Positions 23,700-35,849 of a stretch of DNA of 64,000 nt are shown here, piece after piece. The notes below the pieces were generated by a model that ran no database searches, had not been told where the DNA came from, and saw only the letters and a list, made by a program, of their open reading frames with translations. Position 1 is the stretch's first letter; every line of letters starts with the position of its first letter. The position numbers and the translations under genes are program-made. Source of the DNA: Bactrocera neohumeralis (taxonomy: Eukaryota > Arthropoda > Insecta > Diptera > Tephritidae); the NCBI RefSeq assembly GCF_024586455.1, contig NC_065923.1, positions 1,674,001 to 1,738,000 of the forward strand, read 5' to 3'.

Positions 23700-25311
23700 A
23701 AAAATTTGTGAAATGATCAAAGCGCTTCGTCGATTTGTAATGGTCTTATGATGTAGTATATAGGAGTTTTTTAGGTATCATAATGGATCGTCGTTCTTAG
23801 TTGTCCATGTGAGATCCATGTTAGTATCGATCTTTTAACCTAATCTAACCAACATATAGTCATCCGAGTGGACTGCACACAATGTATTTTAATATCGTTG
23901 TTCTGATTTAACCGTTTGGTAAAATTCGAATTTAATTCCTGATGTCTTCATCCAGCTTACAGACATCAGAGAAGATGACGCGTTAAATTTGATTAATGCC
24001 CATAACTATATAGTCTTGTAATATATTGTACCGGAATCCAAGCCACCTAGTTCTAAAACTTTGAACTATGGAATTACTACGACAACAAATCGTGTTGCCT
24101 AAAGTTTCCCAATCAAACGTTTCGGAGAACTTCTACTTCTTCTGTCTCGAAGAAAATGTTTCTTAATGCCTAGTAGTTTTTCTAGAACAGTTGTTAGTGT
24201 AGGTTGCTAAAACCCAAAAAGCGTCTCTATAAGGTTTAAATTCAACGTCACAGAGTCTTGAACGCTTTTCTAAAATACTAATAGGACTGGTCATCATATG
24301 TTTTCATGTTTGAGGTTTCTGGATTGAACCTCAAGATCAGATGATTAAGAACTTAAGGAGATATAAACATAAAGATACATTACATTGTCGCTATAAAAAA
24401 ATCGAATTTTCTCACTTTCGTTCTGAAAAGTATAAAGAAAGTATTCCTAAAACATGAAATTCTTTATTTATAAAACCTGCACCTTTAGCTGAAACTCATG
24501 GCACTAATTTATTTGTAGTAATCTGTTCGTATAGATTTACAGCGAGAGCGAGATCTCCGCAAACAACTTTGTCTTTTTACTTCTCACCTTTATTCACGCC
24601 CAAAGCCTATTTAATCCGAATGTCGGTAATTAAAAGCATGTAAATTTATCTACAACACTTCAAATCAAATAGCTACCCAATACACAAACAGTATTTAAGT
24701 GCTAACAATCACACGTTTGTGGTGTTAGAAATACAAACCAGGCTTAAACAGAAGTACACGCACATTCCTACAAAAACTCGAACAATATCAAAACGAGTCC
24801 AATGAAATTGTATTAACATTGCTCTTTTTGCTGGCCTTCCTCTGTGGGCTTCAATTTAAACATATAAGTGAAAATACGGGGTGTCTCTTTGTGATCTTCG
24901 ATTATATAAGTTTTAAAATTTTGAAAGTTTCCACAATTTCACTTTCTTTTTTATATACTCGTAGAAGTGCTTTGGCCTCAGATAGATTGGTATAATGTCT
25001 ATCGGGAATGTCCCGATATTAAAAGTTAAATCTTAAATCATGATCTTAAGGCGGGATTAGTTGTCTAGAATAGTAAAAAGTCTCGGCTGTCTTTTTCATG
25101 ACTTTACTCTTGGCTGATTAAGGAGTGAGTTTCAAAAGCCACGCTACCGCAAACAACCATCCATAAGCCTACAATTATTTATTAAGCGTCAAGTGACATA
25201 CTTGTAATTGCTTTTGATCTCAGCTTTTAGGGGTATTAAGTGGTTATATCAACCTGCGCGAAACAAACTATCATCGTGAATTTTTTTTGGAAATGCATTT
25301 TATTTTATAAA
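23700..25311. other. AT-rich DNA, nothing recognised
   Basis: I see no convincing frame, promoter or repeat end here. TTTAACCTAATCTAACC near 23835 is a short motif of the kind found at insect transposon tails. Confidence 0.4.
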
Positions 25312-25760
25312 TTTACAAAAATTATATTAAGTTTTAGATTTTAATGTACTTTAATAAACTGTGATCATTTTGGAAAATAGTATAATCCCTTGATTGCGTA
25401 GCCGATCTTCAGAGAACCTCCGACAAAGTTTAGCTAGCGGTGAGGAAGAGTTTTCTGGTTAAAATTATCTAAAAACTAAAAAAAAAATTATTACTAATAT
25501 AGGTAAATGAATACTGGTAATGATCGAAGAATTAGTCAGAATTTGATTTTAGCTGGAACGGCGACTTCCTGAAAAAAGGCGTTTTTTGGCCGAAAATATC
25601 GTCAATCGTATTCCTGTGATCATTACCTAAGAAGGTCGGGTGAAAATTTCAAGGTCCAAAGAGTGTTACGAGAAAAATGCTTTCAAGGTTTTAAAAGCCG
25701 AATATAAATATATCTTACTAATACGCTCCTATCTCCAAGAATATTCTCATATACTAGTAT
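25312..25760. repeat. Degenerate dispersed repeat, family C, copy 1
   Basis: It shares with 35850-36235 and 62680-62965 an ordered set of phrases: AATCCCTTGAT, then a CCGATC-type box, CTCCGA/CCTCC, GCGGTGAGGAAGAG, AAAATTATCT, GATAATGATCGAAG and finally GATCATTA. Spacing is similar in all three, so they descend from one repeat about 300-450 bp long. I cannot see terminal repeats or a protein in it. Confidence 0.55.
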
Positions 25761-28269
25761 ACCGTATACCCCTTAAGGCAGTTCAGCACGCTTTTGATAT
25801 TGAAGAAAGTTCGGAACTAGTCTGACATTCTGAAAGTGTTAGAGTGCTTTTCGATCGGATAAGCAACTGTAGGCTTTATTGAGTGGCTTTCTCCTTTAAA
25901 TGTCTCTAAAGTTTTACTGATCAGAGCTGATGAATTAGATTATCAATAATCCCATCAGTAGGGCAACATATATACCTCAATATGTTAATTACTTTATTCG
26001 GACCGTTTCGTAACGTGCCCCACTAGCATTTCCGACGACTAACACAATGTAAGTTAGTAAGTTAAAATACAGAGTATGTTGCAGAGAATAAATATTTGCA
26101 TACACAAACACACAAGTGCACAGCCACATATGTATATATGTACATGTAAGTACATGTGTGTGCGGAAGTCGCAGTCCATTGCTGTTGGTTTGCTTGCTCG
26201 TTTTGCGCATTTATATTGTCCCGGTGTGTAATGTTGCAAATTTTTCAAATATTTGTATGATACAGACACACAGGCGCACATATGCACCAACTAAGTTCAA
26301 TTGGATTCGATGATATACGAGTGTACGATTTGGATATCGGGTGATGTGCGCCGCGAAATCTAAGCCAAATAGCCAATTCGCTGAACAAACCAATGAAAAT
26401 TGCTTGCAATACCGAAATCTACGGCAATAGTCATTGATCTTGCTGGTGTTGTTGTTGCCGTGGTCGCTGCTATTGGTGTTGCTGGTGGTGTTGGCCGCTT
26501 GTGTGGCGCTTTTGTGGTGGAAATTGGGGATTTGGAACTTGCTTTTTTATTGAAAATGGGCGAGCTTACAATGAACGTGCGCTAAAACGCCATAAATACT
26601 TGTATGCGCTAGCATTCACACACACACTCACTCACATGGAGAGTTATTTGCGGGTGTGTGGGTGTGTTTGTGCTGTCGCTTTGTAGGTATTTGACAAGTA
26701 TCAGCTCTACTCAGCTCAGCTGAGCTCATGTTGCAGCATAAGCACATGAGCAACTTTTATACAACACACACACTTACATACACACCGACACACCGACATG
26801 CATGCAATTGCACTTATATCCCAAACGGCGCGTTGTGTGTTCTGCTGCTGGATTTGGGTCAATTTGTGTGATTGAATTGAATGCACACTCACACATGCGC
26901 ACACGCACACTTTAACACACATTTATTTATAACGGTATATATGTGGGGTGTGTGCATCACTAAATGACGCGACAAACGCAAACGAAATGAAAACGCCAAC
27001 AACATCAAACAGATTTCCATGCAACAAAATGGAAAAAAGGCAACAAACGGTAAATAGAAGTGCAACGACGGCAAGCAATAAGTGAAAGCAACGTAAGCAA
27101 ATGAAAATGTTTGACAAAGCGCAGCGCGAAAATAAATGAAAATTAAATTTTCTTTGGTTGCGCAGGGGAGCTCACTGTTGCATCACTCTGTTGCTGCGTG
27201 TGTGTGTGTGTTTGTTTGTTGCTGGTGTATTTGTAATAAAAAAGCGCAATGATAAATAGTTTTTGGAAAAGGAAGGCGGAAGCATTTTATAAAAAATGTG
27301 AAAACTGCTCTTTTTGTTGTGTGTGTGATTGGGTTCAACGCCTCTCTAATGGTTTTAGCAAAGAATCACATATTTCAGAGAGCGATTAATAACATAATAA
27401 ATATATTTTGTATATAAATTTGTATTCCGCACATACATATGTATTTAAATCATTTGATATCTTTAAACGAGTACTGAACAGTTTTATGTTAAAATAAAAT
27501 TACTCCGTATTTGTTAGTTAAAAGATGAACTAGGAGTTAATAAAGAGACGAGTTCTTATTGGATAATGTTCAATTGACATTCTTGTTGTGAGGCTAAAAA
27601 TTCAAAAATCCAGTCGGACACAAAGTTGTATGGAAGAAGGTGAAGAGGAAAGTTCCAGGCACTGGAGGAGAAAAACTGGTCAGCCTTTGCAAGGCAGAAG
27701 TTTGAAGCATTTCGGCAGTCATACCTTCAGCGAATCAGGAGACATAGCCGAAACTGACATCACAATGGACCAACTATGAGCTGTGCAAGTGTGATCCCTG
27801 CTAAGATTGACGTTTAACCTAACCCAACTTAAGTGAGTGAGGTTTAATAGAGATGTAGACAAGGTTTTCCGTCACTGAACTAAAATAATGAGTAAAATTT
27901 GTAAACGGTCGAATGTACCGAATAAACTTACAAGTATATCTCTGTAATAATCTTCAAAAACTGAAGTCGATCCAGCAAATATATTACTTTCGGAGATATG
28001 AGCGTTTTTATAAGAATTAAGAGTCTTTCTCATCGCCAGACAACTAATATCGAAGGGCTTATTGGAGACGGCAACGGAATCAGAGAATCCCAAATTGTTT
28101 ATAACGACTCTCTGATTATTCAAGTACACGAAATTATGTAAATTTATTTATTAAATAAAATCCCTCTTAGAAAAATCACAATAAAAGGTATGTTTTCAGG
28201 CTTGCAAATGCTTCAGCTTACTCGTTGCTATTCTCCATCATTCTTTTAGAATAAACAAGAATAAATGTT
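25761..28269. other. Noncoding stretch with simple repeats
   Basis: It holds CA/TG microsatellite-rich DNA around 26100-26160, 26615-26690, 26760-26930 and 27197-27210, and a (GTTGTTGCTG)-type run near 26440-26500. The short frames it yields are microsatellite translations. Nothing protein-like was found, and (TTGTGTG) runs flank it. Confidence 0.45.
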
Positions 28270-28540
28270 AACTTTGGTTGCACCGAAGCTAATACCCTAA
28301 TTACTAATACCCTTCACAAATATAAAATATTCCTTTCAAAAACTCGATTCCGACCGTTCAGTTTGTATTGTAGCTGACGCTATAGTTATCCGATCCGAAA
28401 AATTTATTCGGAGATTGCATTACTGCCTTAGACAATAACCAATGCCAAATTTCGTGAAGATATCTCGAAATATCCAAGCACTTGATTCCGATCGATCAAA
28501 TTATATGGCAGACATAAGCTTCAGTTGAGAATAGGACCAG
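28270..28540 (+). repeat. Relic of a dispersed repeat with the phrase GCACCGAAGCTAATACCCT
   Basis: This segment has a start resembling a common fly repeat (GGTTGCACCGAAGCTAATACCC) and internal text such as GCCAAATTTCGTGAAGATATC and TCCGATCGATCAAATTATATGGC. That text resembles the noncoding bodies of families A and B. Only one copy of this exact piece is in the window, so the family call is tentative. Confidence 0.4.
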
Positions 28541-28826
28541 TTGCTTATATTTTTGTTTAGCCTGGCTGTTCATCTACCATGACATCCTTGCTTCTCCTTT
28601 TTTCTGTTTTTGGCGGTGACGTTTGTTCCTTGTTATTCAGGGTCACATTAGGCGACAAGTCGAATGCATTGCAGCTTGTGGAGAGCAAGATTCTTTATCA
28701 ACAAACTTACTCGTAGAATTGAGGGTTTCGATTTTCGCAAGCACTTTTCTGTTTTCCTTTTTCATTTGAAAACCAACGGCTTGTCTTGCAACTTATGATT
28801 TCCCCACATACATAATACATGTAAAA

Positions 28827-29876
28827 ACAAGTAAGGAACGGTTAAGTTCGGGTGTCACCGAACATTTTATACTCTCGCATGATAAAGTGATAATCGAGAT
28901 TTCATTATACGTCATTTACATATTTTTCAAATACCGTATTTGTGTAAAGTTTTATTCCGCTATCATCATTGGTTCGTAATGTATATATTATCCAGAGAAG
29001 GCATCAGATGGAATTCAAAATAGCGTTATATTGGAAGAAGGCGTGGTTGTGAACTGATTTCGCCCATATTTCGTACATGTCATCAGGGTGTTAAGAAAAT
29101 ATTATATACCGAATTTCATTGAAATCGGTGAAGTAGTTCCTGAGATATGGTTTTTGGTCCATAAGTGGGCGAGGCCACGCCCATTTTCAATTTAAAAAAA
29201 AGCCTGGGTGCAGCTTCCTTCTGTTACTTCTTCCGTAAAATTTAGTGTTTCTGACGTTTTTTGTTAATCGGTTAACGCACTTTAAGTGATTTTCAACATA
29301 ACCTTTGTATGGGAGGTGGGCGTGGTTATTATCCGATTTCTTCCATTTTTGAACTGTATATGGAAATGCCTGAAGGAAACGACTCTATAGATATAGTAGT
29401 TTCCGAGATATGTACAAAAAACTTAGTATGGGGCGGGGCCACGCCCACTTTTCCAAATAAATTACGTCCAAGTATGCCCCTCCCTAATGCGAACCTTTGT
29501 GCCAAATTTCACTTTAATATCTTTACTTATGGCTTAGTTATGACACTTTATAGGTTTTCGGTTTCCGCCATTTTGTGGGCGTGGCAGTAGGCCGATTTTG
29601 CCCATCTTCGAACTTAACCTTCTTATGGAGCCAGGGAATACGTGTACCAAGTTTCATCTTGATATCTCAATTTTTACTCAAGTTACAGCTTGCACGGACG
29701 GACGGACGGACAGACGGACAGACAGACATCCTGATTTCAACTCTACTCGTCACCCTGATCACTTTGGTATATATAACCCTATATCTGACTCTTTTAGTTT
29801 TAGGACTTACAAACAACCGTTATGTGAACAAAACTATAATACTCTCCTTAGCAACTTTGTTGCGAGAGTATAAAAA
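28827..29876 (+). mobile_element. Interspersed noncoding repeat, family A, copy 2 (full length)
   Basis: It has the same ends as copy 1 (ACAAGTAAGG to TTGCGAGAGTATAAAAA) in the same orientation. It matches along its whole length with scattered substitutions, a few short indels such as the gap near 29390, and a different count of GACGGACG units near 29695-29730. The 5' hairpin GTTCGG-GTGTCA-CCGAAC is intact. The close similarity to copy 1 means both inserted fairly recently compared with the mariner relics nearby. Confidence 0.8.
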
Positions 29877-29935
29877 CAATTAATAGGTTTTTAATTCGAC
29901 CTCGTCAAAATGTAGGCAATGTATTTAAACATGGC

Positions 29936-29966
29936 TGGTCACACTGGTGTAAAAATAGTGTTCTTA
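29936..29966 (+). promoter_or_regulatory. Motif 1 (TGGTCACACTG) followed by E-box CAGCTG
   Basis: The fly core-promoter Motif 1 consensus YGGTCACACTR is matched exactly at 29936-29946 in the forward direction. CAGCTG follows about 25 bases later (near 29972). In Drosophila this combination, bound by M1BP, marks TATA-less promoters of housekeeping genes. It sits about 60 bases before the ATG at 30005. Confidence 0.55.
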
Positions 29967-30004
29967 AGCGCCAGCTGAAGTTCGTGTAAAATATAAATAT
30001 CAAA

Positions 30005-30343
30005 ATGTTTCTTAAAATATGTTTTCAAAGTAGGCAAAAAGTAAAATTAGGGGTTAAGTTTGAATATGTCGAATTTCGCAGTTATTCAGCTATTAATATT
30101 GCCTACATTTCGGCGGAATCATGTAAAAAGGTATCAAATAAAAAGGAAATACTCTTCTCTTTTCCAAAATTTCACATACATATATTAAATTCCACTAAAA
30201 ACTCATCTCGGCGCTGTGAAAAGCTCCTCCGTAAGAAAGAAACTTCAGTTTCACTCATATTAGCGCGATTCGTGCAATTAATGGAGATGCAGTTAAGCGC
30301 CCACTTCGCTATTAAATGCACAGTGAAAAAATACATAAATTAG
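30005..30343 (+). CDS. Candidate small gene, 112-residue ORF or first coding exon, unrecognised
   Basis: The start at 30005 has an excellent context (ATCAAAATG) and lies about 60 bases downstream of an exact Motif 1 element, where a housekeeping start codon is expected. The product begins MFLKICFQSRQKVKLGVKFE, and the next residues include FRSYS. That makes a basic, aromatic, acid-poor N-terminus compatible with a mitochondrial targeting sequence. I do not recognise a family. The true exon may end earlier, at AAAAAG|GTATCA (30128) or CTCC|GTAAGA (near 30230), with the rest intronic. The later residues (CEKLLRKKE and after) are less convincing. Chance openness in AT-rich DNA remains possible. 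Confidence 0.35.
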   Translation: MFLKICFQSRQKVKLGVKFEYVEFRSYSAINIAYISAESCKKVSNKKEILFSFPKFHIHILNSTKNSSRRCEKLLRKKETSVSLILARFVQLMEMQLSAHFAIKCTVKKYIN

Positions 30344-32379
30344 CGCAATGCAACGGTGCTTTATTGCTGTGTGTAACATCTGGCATTGTGGCATTGGAAG
30401 GCAGCGAGCACGGCACACGCACTTTAGCCGAGTTCAAATCGCAAATTTTACGCATTCACGCATAATTAAACATTTCTGAACTGATTATGCCGAAGATTAA
30501 TGGGGGATAAAGCAGCAGCCGTATCAGCGGCGGCAGCAATGCATTAACGCCACAAACAAGAACAAAAAACCAAAAATAAAACGTTACCATCGAAAGAGTT
30601 AACAGAAAGAGTGAGAGCGAGGGGAAGGGGGAGGGTGAAAAAGAAACGAAAACAGCATAAGACCTGCCACATTAGCATGCAACGTAAACAAGACGTGCCT
30701 GTTGCGCATGGAGTCTGTTGCACTGCGCCACAGCGCCAGTATACGTCCGACCATTGCCAGCGCAAATGCGATGCAAATGTATTGTAATCGAATACAAGTG
30801 CAGCGTAGAGCATATGGCAGGCATGCGGCAATGCGAAGTAGGCATTTGGGAGGCAGTTCATTTTTTTGTGGCAAGCAGTGATTTCCTGCGGCTATCATTG
30901 CTACTTAATGCTGCACAAACAAGCAAGCAACTCGTCGGCAATAGAGAAGCTGCCGGCAAATAACGGCACAACTCTAAATATACATATGCGTCGCCGATAC
31001 TCGTTGGTTGAGTGTGCATGTGCGTTGCAGGCAGTTGCCGCATGTGGCAGCAGTAAGTCACTCAGTTATTCAGTCAGTCGGTTGGCAGTGCACTCACATG
31101 CGGTTGATTTGCCATAGTTTAGTGTGCAACTCCAGCCAGCACACAGTCACTGCTTGCATCACAAATGTCAGCCAGTAGGCGCCCAGTGGCATGTTTATGC
31201 ACACACGCACACATGCATCGGCAAGCATAAAATATACAAGCTCATATGGTTGCATGGCGCATATGGAGGCATCTGGCGGTGCTTGGCTCGCTCGCTCATC
31301 AACGGCCGCTTTTCGCGCATCATCCGGCTGTCTGTGTACCGTTAGTGTGCTGGCGCTGTCTCCGCTGCAGTTGTTGTTGCTGCATCCCGGCACCGTTTCA
31401 GTCGACAAAATGGCAGCAGTAAAATAAATGACACATTGCCCCGTTAAATGAGTGCGTGTGTGCGAGTGGTGAGTGCATTACATTTGCATTCCCAGCGTGC
31501 AGCCCGTAATTATTTGCAATTTGTGCGAACAATAGGCAGCTGCGAACGGAAGGGAGCAGAGGGAGTGAGTGAGGCACGGCTTTTTCGTTTTTCGTTTACT
31601 TTTCGTTTTACTTTTTTATTTTGCAATTTTGTATTATTGTGAGGCATGAGCCGGAAGCTGTTTCGATGGCTTACTTCAATGAGGAAGTACACCTTTCTCT
31701 CCCAAAGGATATTTCGAGGATCTAAATTTGAATCAAGAAGAAAAAATTCTTTTGAATATATAGTATATTTCGAAAACCAGTTTTTTTCATAAAAATATAT
31801 GCATATATCTACATATATGACATCTAAGATGGTAGGGTAGTCATTCGACAGTTTGTAAACTTAATATATATATTTAGCGTTATTTATAGATATTTATAAA
31901 TCTTTCACTTATTACAAAAATCTTGAAACAGCAAAGCCTTGATTCTCTCATTTCGTTTCATCGTAAAAACATTTGAACGTAGTTTATAAACCATTGAATA
32001 TCTGATCATAACTGACCCGGACTGACCTATTTAAACTGCGCGCGCAAACCGAATCGATAGAATTGTTTTCCCAGATTGGTGCTAATGTCATCCAACTAGC
32101 TCTGTTAATGACGGTAACATTGAATAGATTAAAGAAAGAAACACATTCTGGTTAATGTTTGGGTATGAAGCACGTCAATGTTGGACTTTTACCAAAATAC
32201 CTTTTACAAAACCGACATCGAGAGGAGGTCGCTAAGAAGATTGCCGTAGCTGAGGGCTTAAATGTCACGAAATCCTTTGCTAAAATATTTAGAAGTTGCC
32301 GAAGATGTTAGTTCAACACGTCTTCCGCAGAAATACTTAATGTAACATGTTTATATTCAGTAATAGTACAAAACGATAA
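30344..32379. other. GC-rich island (30.35-31.6 kb) then AT-rich DNA, no gene recognised
   Basis: A raised-GC tract with TGGCAGC, TTGCATGC and GCGGCGGCAG runs yields many overlapping short frames on both strands, none with domain features. CAGCAGTAAGTC near 31048 is donor-like, but no exon was resolved around it. It may be untranslated or regulatory sequence. Confidence 0.35.
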
Positions 32380-32925
32380 GATTTTTAGTTCAGACGAAAA
32401 CAGCAACAGTCTTCGCAGTCGGGACTTGGCTCATACGTCATTGTTAGCAGTCATAACTTTGAAGTCCTTGAAAATTTCGTCTATCTTGGAACTAGTATTA
32501 ACACCAACAACAATGTCAGCCTCGAATCAAACTCTTGCCAACAGATGTTACTTTAGATTGTGTAAGCAATTGAGAAGTAAAGTCCTCTCTCGACAAATAA
32601 AGACCATAGTCTATAAGTCACCTATAATTCCCGTCCTGTTATATGGTACAGAGGCTTGGACGAAGACGGCAGCTGATGAGTCGTCGTTACGAGTTTTCGA
32701 GAGAAAGGCTCTGCGGAAGATTTATAGTTCTTTGCGCATTAGCAACGGCGAATACCGCAGTCGATGGAACGATGAGCTTGATGATTGATACGAAGTCATT
32801 CAGCGAATTAAGAGACAGAGGTTACGCTGGCTAGGTCATGTCGTCCGAATGGATGAGTACTCGCGCTGTTGTAAACTCGACTATAACCGCGTAAGCGGTG
32901 TCTACGCAAATAAAGAAGAAGAATT
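32380..32925 (+). pseudogene. Non-LTR retrotransposon relic: C-terminal end of the reverse-transcriptase ORF
   Basis: Translations in more than one frame give LGSYVIVSSHNFEVLENFVY with LGTSINTNNNVSLE, then LANRCYFRLCKQLRSKVLSR. Next come IKTIVYKSPIIPVLLYGTEA and WTKTAADESSLRVFERKALR, and after an in-frame TGA YEVIQRIKRQRLRWLGHVVRMDE. This is the well-known segment after the polymerase domain of LINE reverse transcriptases. At least one frameshift (near 32530) and one stop (32786-32788) are present. It ends in an AAATAAAGAAGAAGAA tail near 32910-32925, typical of a truncated insertion lacking the 5' part, including the polymerase core. Confidence 0.85.
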
Positions 32926-35127
32926 TGACCAACTTACAACTTTAACGGATAGTGAAAACGGAAGACTTTACCCAAGGCTTTCTAGTATCCGAAATGTATG
33001 GGGCAAATTTTTTGCTACTCGACCATGATTTTTTTAAATTTAGTACTGTGTTTACAGCTTTGCAAAGGTTCCAACGTTGATGAAGACATATTAAATTTTT
33101 ACGAAATTCTTAGATGAGCGGTAAAGCTGAATTGTCTTTTCTGGAAAAGTATAATTATTTATGTGGTTTCTATGCCAGAATGCCGAAAAAAAAATTACGA
33201 GAGTTGATAGAAATGAAAAAATTCAGTGGAATAGAGGTGTTGGTATAATATGCGATCATCATCATTTCGTTAGAGCGCTGCTTTTAAACAAGATTTGGAA
33301 GTACCGACAGGAACAATGTACCCAACAGCCAAATAGTAAAAAACTCAAAGCTTGAATCGGCTTAGGTACGAACAAACAATCTTAATTTATATGTTTTCTG
33401 TGAACAGAAAGTTTACAAAAGTCCTCCCCACTGCCTTATAATGCCTTGTACATGCATACCGACATTCGCACAAAAATGTTTTATGAAAGCGCAGCGCTTT
33501 TCTACAGCGCAATACTAAACATTTTATTTACATTTCCCGTTCGTATTTTAAGTTCTTTCTTTCATTACTGTCTCAAAGCCGACTACAGGCTCCTTTTATT
33601 GCCTTCACTTTACTTAAGTTTATACGCTTATACACATACTGCACACTGCCGCATACAAAACAAATACAACGGCAATCGGCTCTTGGCCTCAGTCAGCCTG
33701 CTTTGGCTGTTTGCTTGCTTGCCGTTTCTGCCTTCATGTTGCGGTGGCTGGCGGTTTGTGTTGTAGTTGCTGTTGCATGCTGTGCGCTAGATTTGGAGTT
33801 TAATGTGGCGCGCAAATAGGCATATAGGAGCCTGAATGCAAGAGAAGCTACGTGCCGCTGTCCTAGCTCCGGCGGAGAATTCATTCCACAGTCTATTTGA
33901 GCGCGCATTCGACAGGGCGCACCCTTTACACCCAAGCGTCAAGCGCAATTTGCTTTGCATTCCTAAAATCACATTGAGCGCGCGCTCTGTGTCTAAAGCG
34001 CGGTGTGTGCAGTGGGCGCGAGTCGGCTATGAAGTGTAACGGGCGCTGAGCGCGCTCGGCAGCGCGGGTAATGTAATGGTGAGGGTGTGGGTGAGCGTGA
34101 GTGTTTGGGGTGCGCGTGTGGGCGGTGGATGTGCAGCAACGGCCATTGGAGTGCGTTGTACTCGCGCGCATTTGTTTGCACGTTTTTATTTCATTTCTGA
34201 ATTGTAACGGCAACGCGGCGCTTTGTGAGTGTTGTGTGTGTTTGCGTAGACTGCATGTATTTGCGATTTGCATGCACACATATCCTGGCGCGTGCATCTG
34301 TGTGCGGCTTGTTGCAACGCTCTTTTGTTTGCCTATCTGTCGGCGTAGTTTGCTGCTCGCCGGCGGTGTGTGTATGAGCGTGTGTTGGAAATAGGCCGCG
34401 TTCGTGCGCGAGCTTTTCGCTAACTGTTGCTTTACTTGGAAGAATTAGATTGCATTCAACTGCGCTTTACTCGCCATCTAACTGTACAATCCGTTTGTTT
34501 GTCAGCATGTCTGTCCGGGGCGATTGTAAACGATTGCTTAAAAGAGAATTTTCTCAGTGCACATTCACGCATACATATATATGTATATATATATATATAT
34601 GCATATACATATATACGCGTACAATCAGATTTGTGTAAATAATTCACTTTAGCTGGTTGATTGGATACGTGCAGTAAAGGATGAAATTTTTATGGATCCA
34701 TGTTTTATAAGGGACTTGGTTGAGTTTTATTGATTGTGCAAACATCAATAGAAGCAGTTATAATCTGATTAATTTGAGCTTGTATTGTGAATGAGTGAAA
34801 TTTCGAGAGCACATAAATGTACGCGCATAAGTATGTATGTATGACTTGCAATTAAAACTTTCAGAAATATTACATGATAAGATTCCGTCAAATAAAGTAC
34901 AAATTTTGCGGCTTAGTCTAGCTTGAATTTGCCTTCCTTACATGGGAGAGCTTTTCTTCGTTGAGAAAGTAATATTTCTAAAACGATTTTCGGTTAAATT
35001 TTTCAAAACAAATTCCGTTACTGGTGTAAATCTGATTGTTTTTCGGAACATTTCCTTTCAAAGCTTAAAGTATTTAATATCGAAAAACATTTAAATGAAA
35101 TTTTTTCATTAGTAAGTTAATACGTAA
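32926..35127. other. Noncoding stretch with a GC-rich island and TA microsatellite
   Basis: A GC/CpG-rich patch spans about 33690-34460 (GCGCGC, TGGGCGCG and GTGTGGGCGG runs). A (TA)n-type tract lies at about 34573-34600. Frames in the island are GC artefacts on both strands. No splice pairs or promoter elements stand out. Confidence 0.35.
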
Positions 35128-35679
35128 ACAAGTAAGGAAGGGCTAAGTTCGGGATTCACCGAACATTTTATACTCTCGCATGATAAAGTGATAATCGAGA
35201 TTTCATTATCTGTCATTTACATATTTTTCAAATACCGTATTTGCGTAAAGTTTTATTCCGCTATCATCATTGGTTCGTAATGTATATATTATTCAGAGAA
35301 GGCATTAGATGGAATTCAAAATAGCGTTATATTGGAAGAAGGCGTGGTTGTGAACCGATTTCGCCCATATTTCGTACATGTCATCAGGGTGTTAAGAAAA
35401 TATTATATACCGAATTTCATTGAAATCGGTGAAGTAGTTCCTGAGATATGGTTTTTGGTCCATAAGTGGGCGAGGCCACGCCCATTTTCAATTTTTAAAA
35501 AAAATTTGGGTGCAGCTTCATTCTGCCATTTCTTCCGTAAAATTTAGTGTTTCTGACGCTTTTGGTTAGTCAGTTAACGCACTTTTAGTGATTTTCAACA
35601 TAACCTTTGTATGGGAGGTGGGCGTGGTTATTATCCTATTTCTTCCCTCCTTAGCAACTTTGTTGCGAGAGTATAAAAA
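35128..35679 (+). mobile_element. Interspersed noncoding repeat, family A, copy 3 (internally deleted)
   Basis: The 5' 520 bases match copies 1 and 2 closely. The sequence then jumps from TTATCCTATTTCTTCC straight to CTCCTTAGCAACTTTGTTGC and the normal 3' end. About 500 bases are missing, including the GACGGACAGA tract. The break falls at TCC, which occurs at both edges in copy 2, so microhomology-mediated loss is likely. In the 5' hairpin the stem GTTCGG/CCGAAC is kept while the loop reads GATTCA in place of GTGTCA. Confidence 0.8.
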
Positions 35680-35849
35680 TGTGTAAAATAGTTCATTCAT
35701 ACTAATGGTTAATACTCTAAATTTTTAAAATACGGCCTTCAAAATTTTTTATTATTATGCAAAGGACAGTTTTAGGGGTTATATACACTTGCAAATAAGA
35801 AAAAAAGTATTTATTATGATTTCTTTAAAGAAATTTGATTCAATAATAA

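Noticed and set aside
26716..27117. Cys/Val-rich minus-strand frames
   Set aside because: They are translations of CA/TG microsatellites.
27588..27779. Plus-strand frame rich in Glu, Ser and Arg
   Set aside because: Too short, no homology, and embedded in DNA ending TTTAACCTAACCC, which looks like a repeat tail.
27805..27830. TTTAACCTAACCCAAC, considered as an insect telomere-like TTAGG repeat
   Set aside because: Only two imperfect units are present, here and near 17200 and 23835. Flies lack TTAGG telomeres, so chance or a transposon tail is likelier.
33693..34394. Long His/Ala/Arg-rich frames in the GC-rich patch
   Set aside because: Open on both strands at once and compositional. No splice or promoter signals select one.
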